DNA from: Kiritimatiellia bacterium
GTDB lineage: Bacteria > Verrucomicrobiota > Kiritimatiellia > RFP12 > UBA1067
Direction of reading: 5' to 3'
Length of the DNA: 22,971 bases
Assembly: GCA_024405255.1 (NCBI GenBank)
Contig: JAKSOY010000044.1
Coordinates: 1-22,971 of the forward strand
Shown: positions 22,758-22,971 of the stretch, piece after piece
How the letters are laid out: the number at the start of each line of letters is the position of its first letter
Position numbering within the stretch: position 1 is the first letter of the stretch
The notes under the pieces: generated by a model
Databases searched by the model: none
What the model saw: the letters and a program-made list of their open reading frames with translations, nothing else
Told to the model about the DNA's origin: nothing
Translations under genes and position numbers: made by a program

Positions 22758-22971
22758 CGGCGCGCGGCTGGCGTGACGGGTGGTGTGCTGGGTGTAGGGG
22801 GGGGATTCCTCCGCATGGGGATAGACCCCGCCACGGGGTGACGCGGCCAAAGCCCCCATCCCCCGCCACGGGGGCGACCCCTCGAACGTGGGCGCACCCC
22901 CTCTATAGAGTTCCTAGGCCCCCCGCCTACGTACCCATGGCCCCCCTATACCCGCGCGGGGGTGGGTGGGG
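22758..22971. other. GC-rich non-coding end of the window with clustered palindromes
   Basis: No gene with an SD is seen. CCCCGCCACGGGG occurs at 22826-22838 and again, extended by one base on each side, at 22860-22874. The last 71 bases hold five perfect palindromes: CTCTATAGAG (22901-22910), CCTAGG (22913-22918), TACGTA (22928-22933), CCATGG (22935-22940) and CCCGCGCGGG (22951-22960), separated by C or G runs. Confidence 0.6.

Larger units (their letters stand above)
15030..22971 (+). mobile_element. Integrated mobile element (satellite- or prophage-like), left part
   Basis: It is bounded on the left by the truncated tRNA-Tyr. All recognised genes are on the plus strand: integrase, small regulators, a TOPRIM primase-helicase and an origin-like repeat, plus orphan small proteins. 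No second copy of the tRNA fragment occurs before 22971, so the right end is outside. No capsid, terminase, portal, tail, lysis, relaxase or T4SS gene is visible in this part. Confidence 0.85.

Noticed and set aside
22315..22869. Minus-strand open frame near the window end
   Set aside because: No SD or family; it covers repeats and palindromes and is antisense to the small gene at 22569, which has translation signals.

Overview
The left two thirds of this window (about 1-15,029) is an ordinary bacterial chromosome. It is moderately GC-rich, tightly packed and mostly on the minus strand. The right third (15,030 to the window end) is the left part of an integrated mobile element inserted in a tRNA-Tyr gene. 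No gene fixes the taxon. The tags are a pseudopilin with the prepilin N-terminus that is very common in the PVC group (Kiritimatiellota, Lentisphaerota, Verrucomicrobiota), rpmI-rplT without an adjacent infC, and a haem-rich respiratory protein. I lean towards a PVC bacterium, possibly Kiritimatiellota, with low to moderate confidence.

Chromosome, left to right. A partial AMP-forming acyl-CoA synthetase (1-868, minus) has its own promoter. To its right lies a six-gene minus-strand operon, in transcription order: an exported unknown protein (8119), argH, exbB, exbD, a seven-CXXCH cytochrome c with a five-helix membrane domain, and apbE. Junctions overlap by 1-4 bases or are separated by short gaps. 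Next come rplT and rpmI (minus), adk and map (plus), dinB (plus), priA (minus, convergent with dinB and sharing its stop-codon bases), and a pseudopilin gene directly upstream of priA. Two arrays of 7-bp tandem repeats occupy intergenic sites, and a GGGGNCTGTCCCC-type palindrome is repeated three times inside priA. Several promoters have an extended TGnTATAMT -10. Two of these end only 9-10 bases before the start codon, which suggests leaderless mRNAs.

Mobile element. A displaced 3' portion of tRNA-Tyr (15030-15088, from the anticodon arm to CCA) is the left attachment site. The second copy should lie beyond the window as a restored full tRNA. Reading inward are a good promoter, a tyrosine recombinase, an orphan 133-aa protein, a 299-aa protein of unknown function with a possible DNA-binding C-terminus, a cluster of CATAACGCC repeats, a small MerR/excisionase-type helix-turn-helix protein, a small overlapping orphan, and a 942-aa TOPRIM primase-helicase fusion. 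Immediately after the primase-helicase is an inverted repeat of paired 9-bp iterons flanking a 43-bp AT-rich core. It is followed by a small zinc-ribbon protein and a 62-aa orphan, then palindrome-rich GC sequence.

The element has the parts needed to integrate, excise and replicate itself. No structural, lysis or conjugation genes are visible in this part. The layout (integrase, regulator, primase-helicase, iteron origin just downstream) resembles a phage satellite or small prophage. The origin arrangement recalls the SaPI origin, but no protein here is recognisably a SaPI protein.
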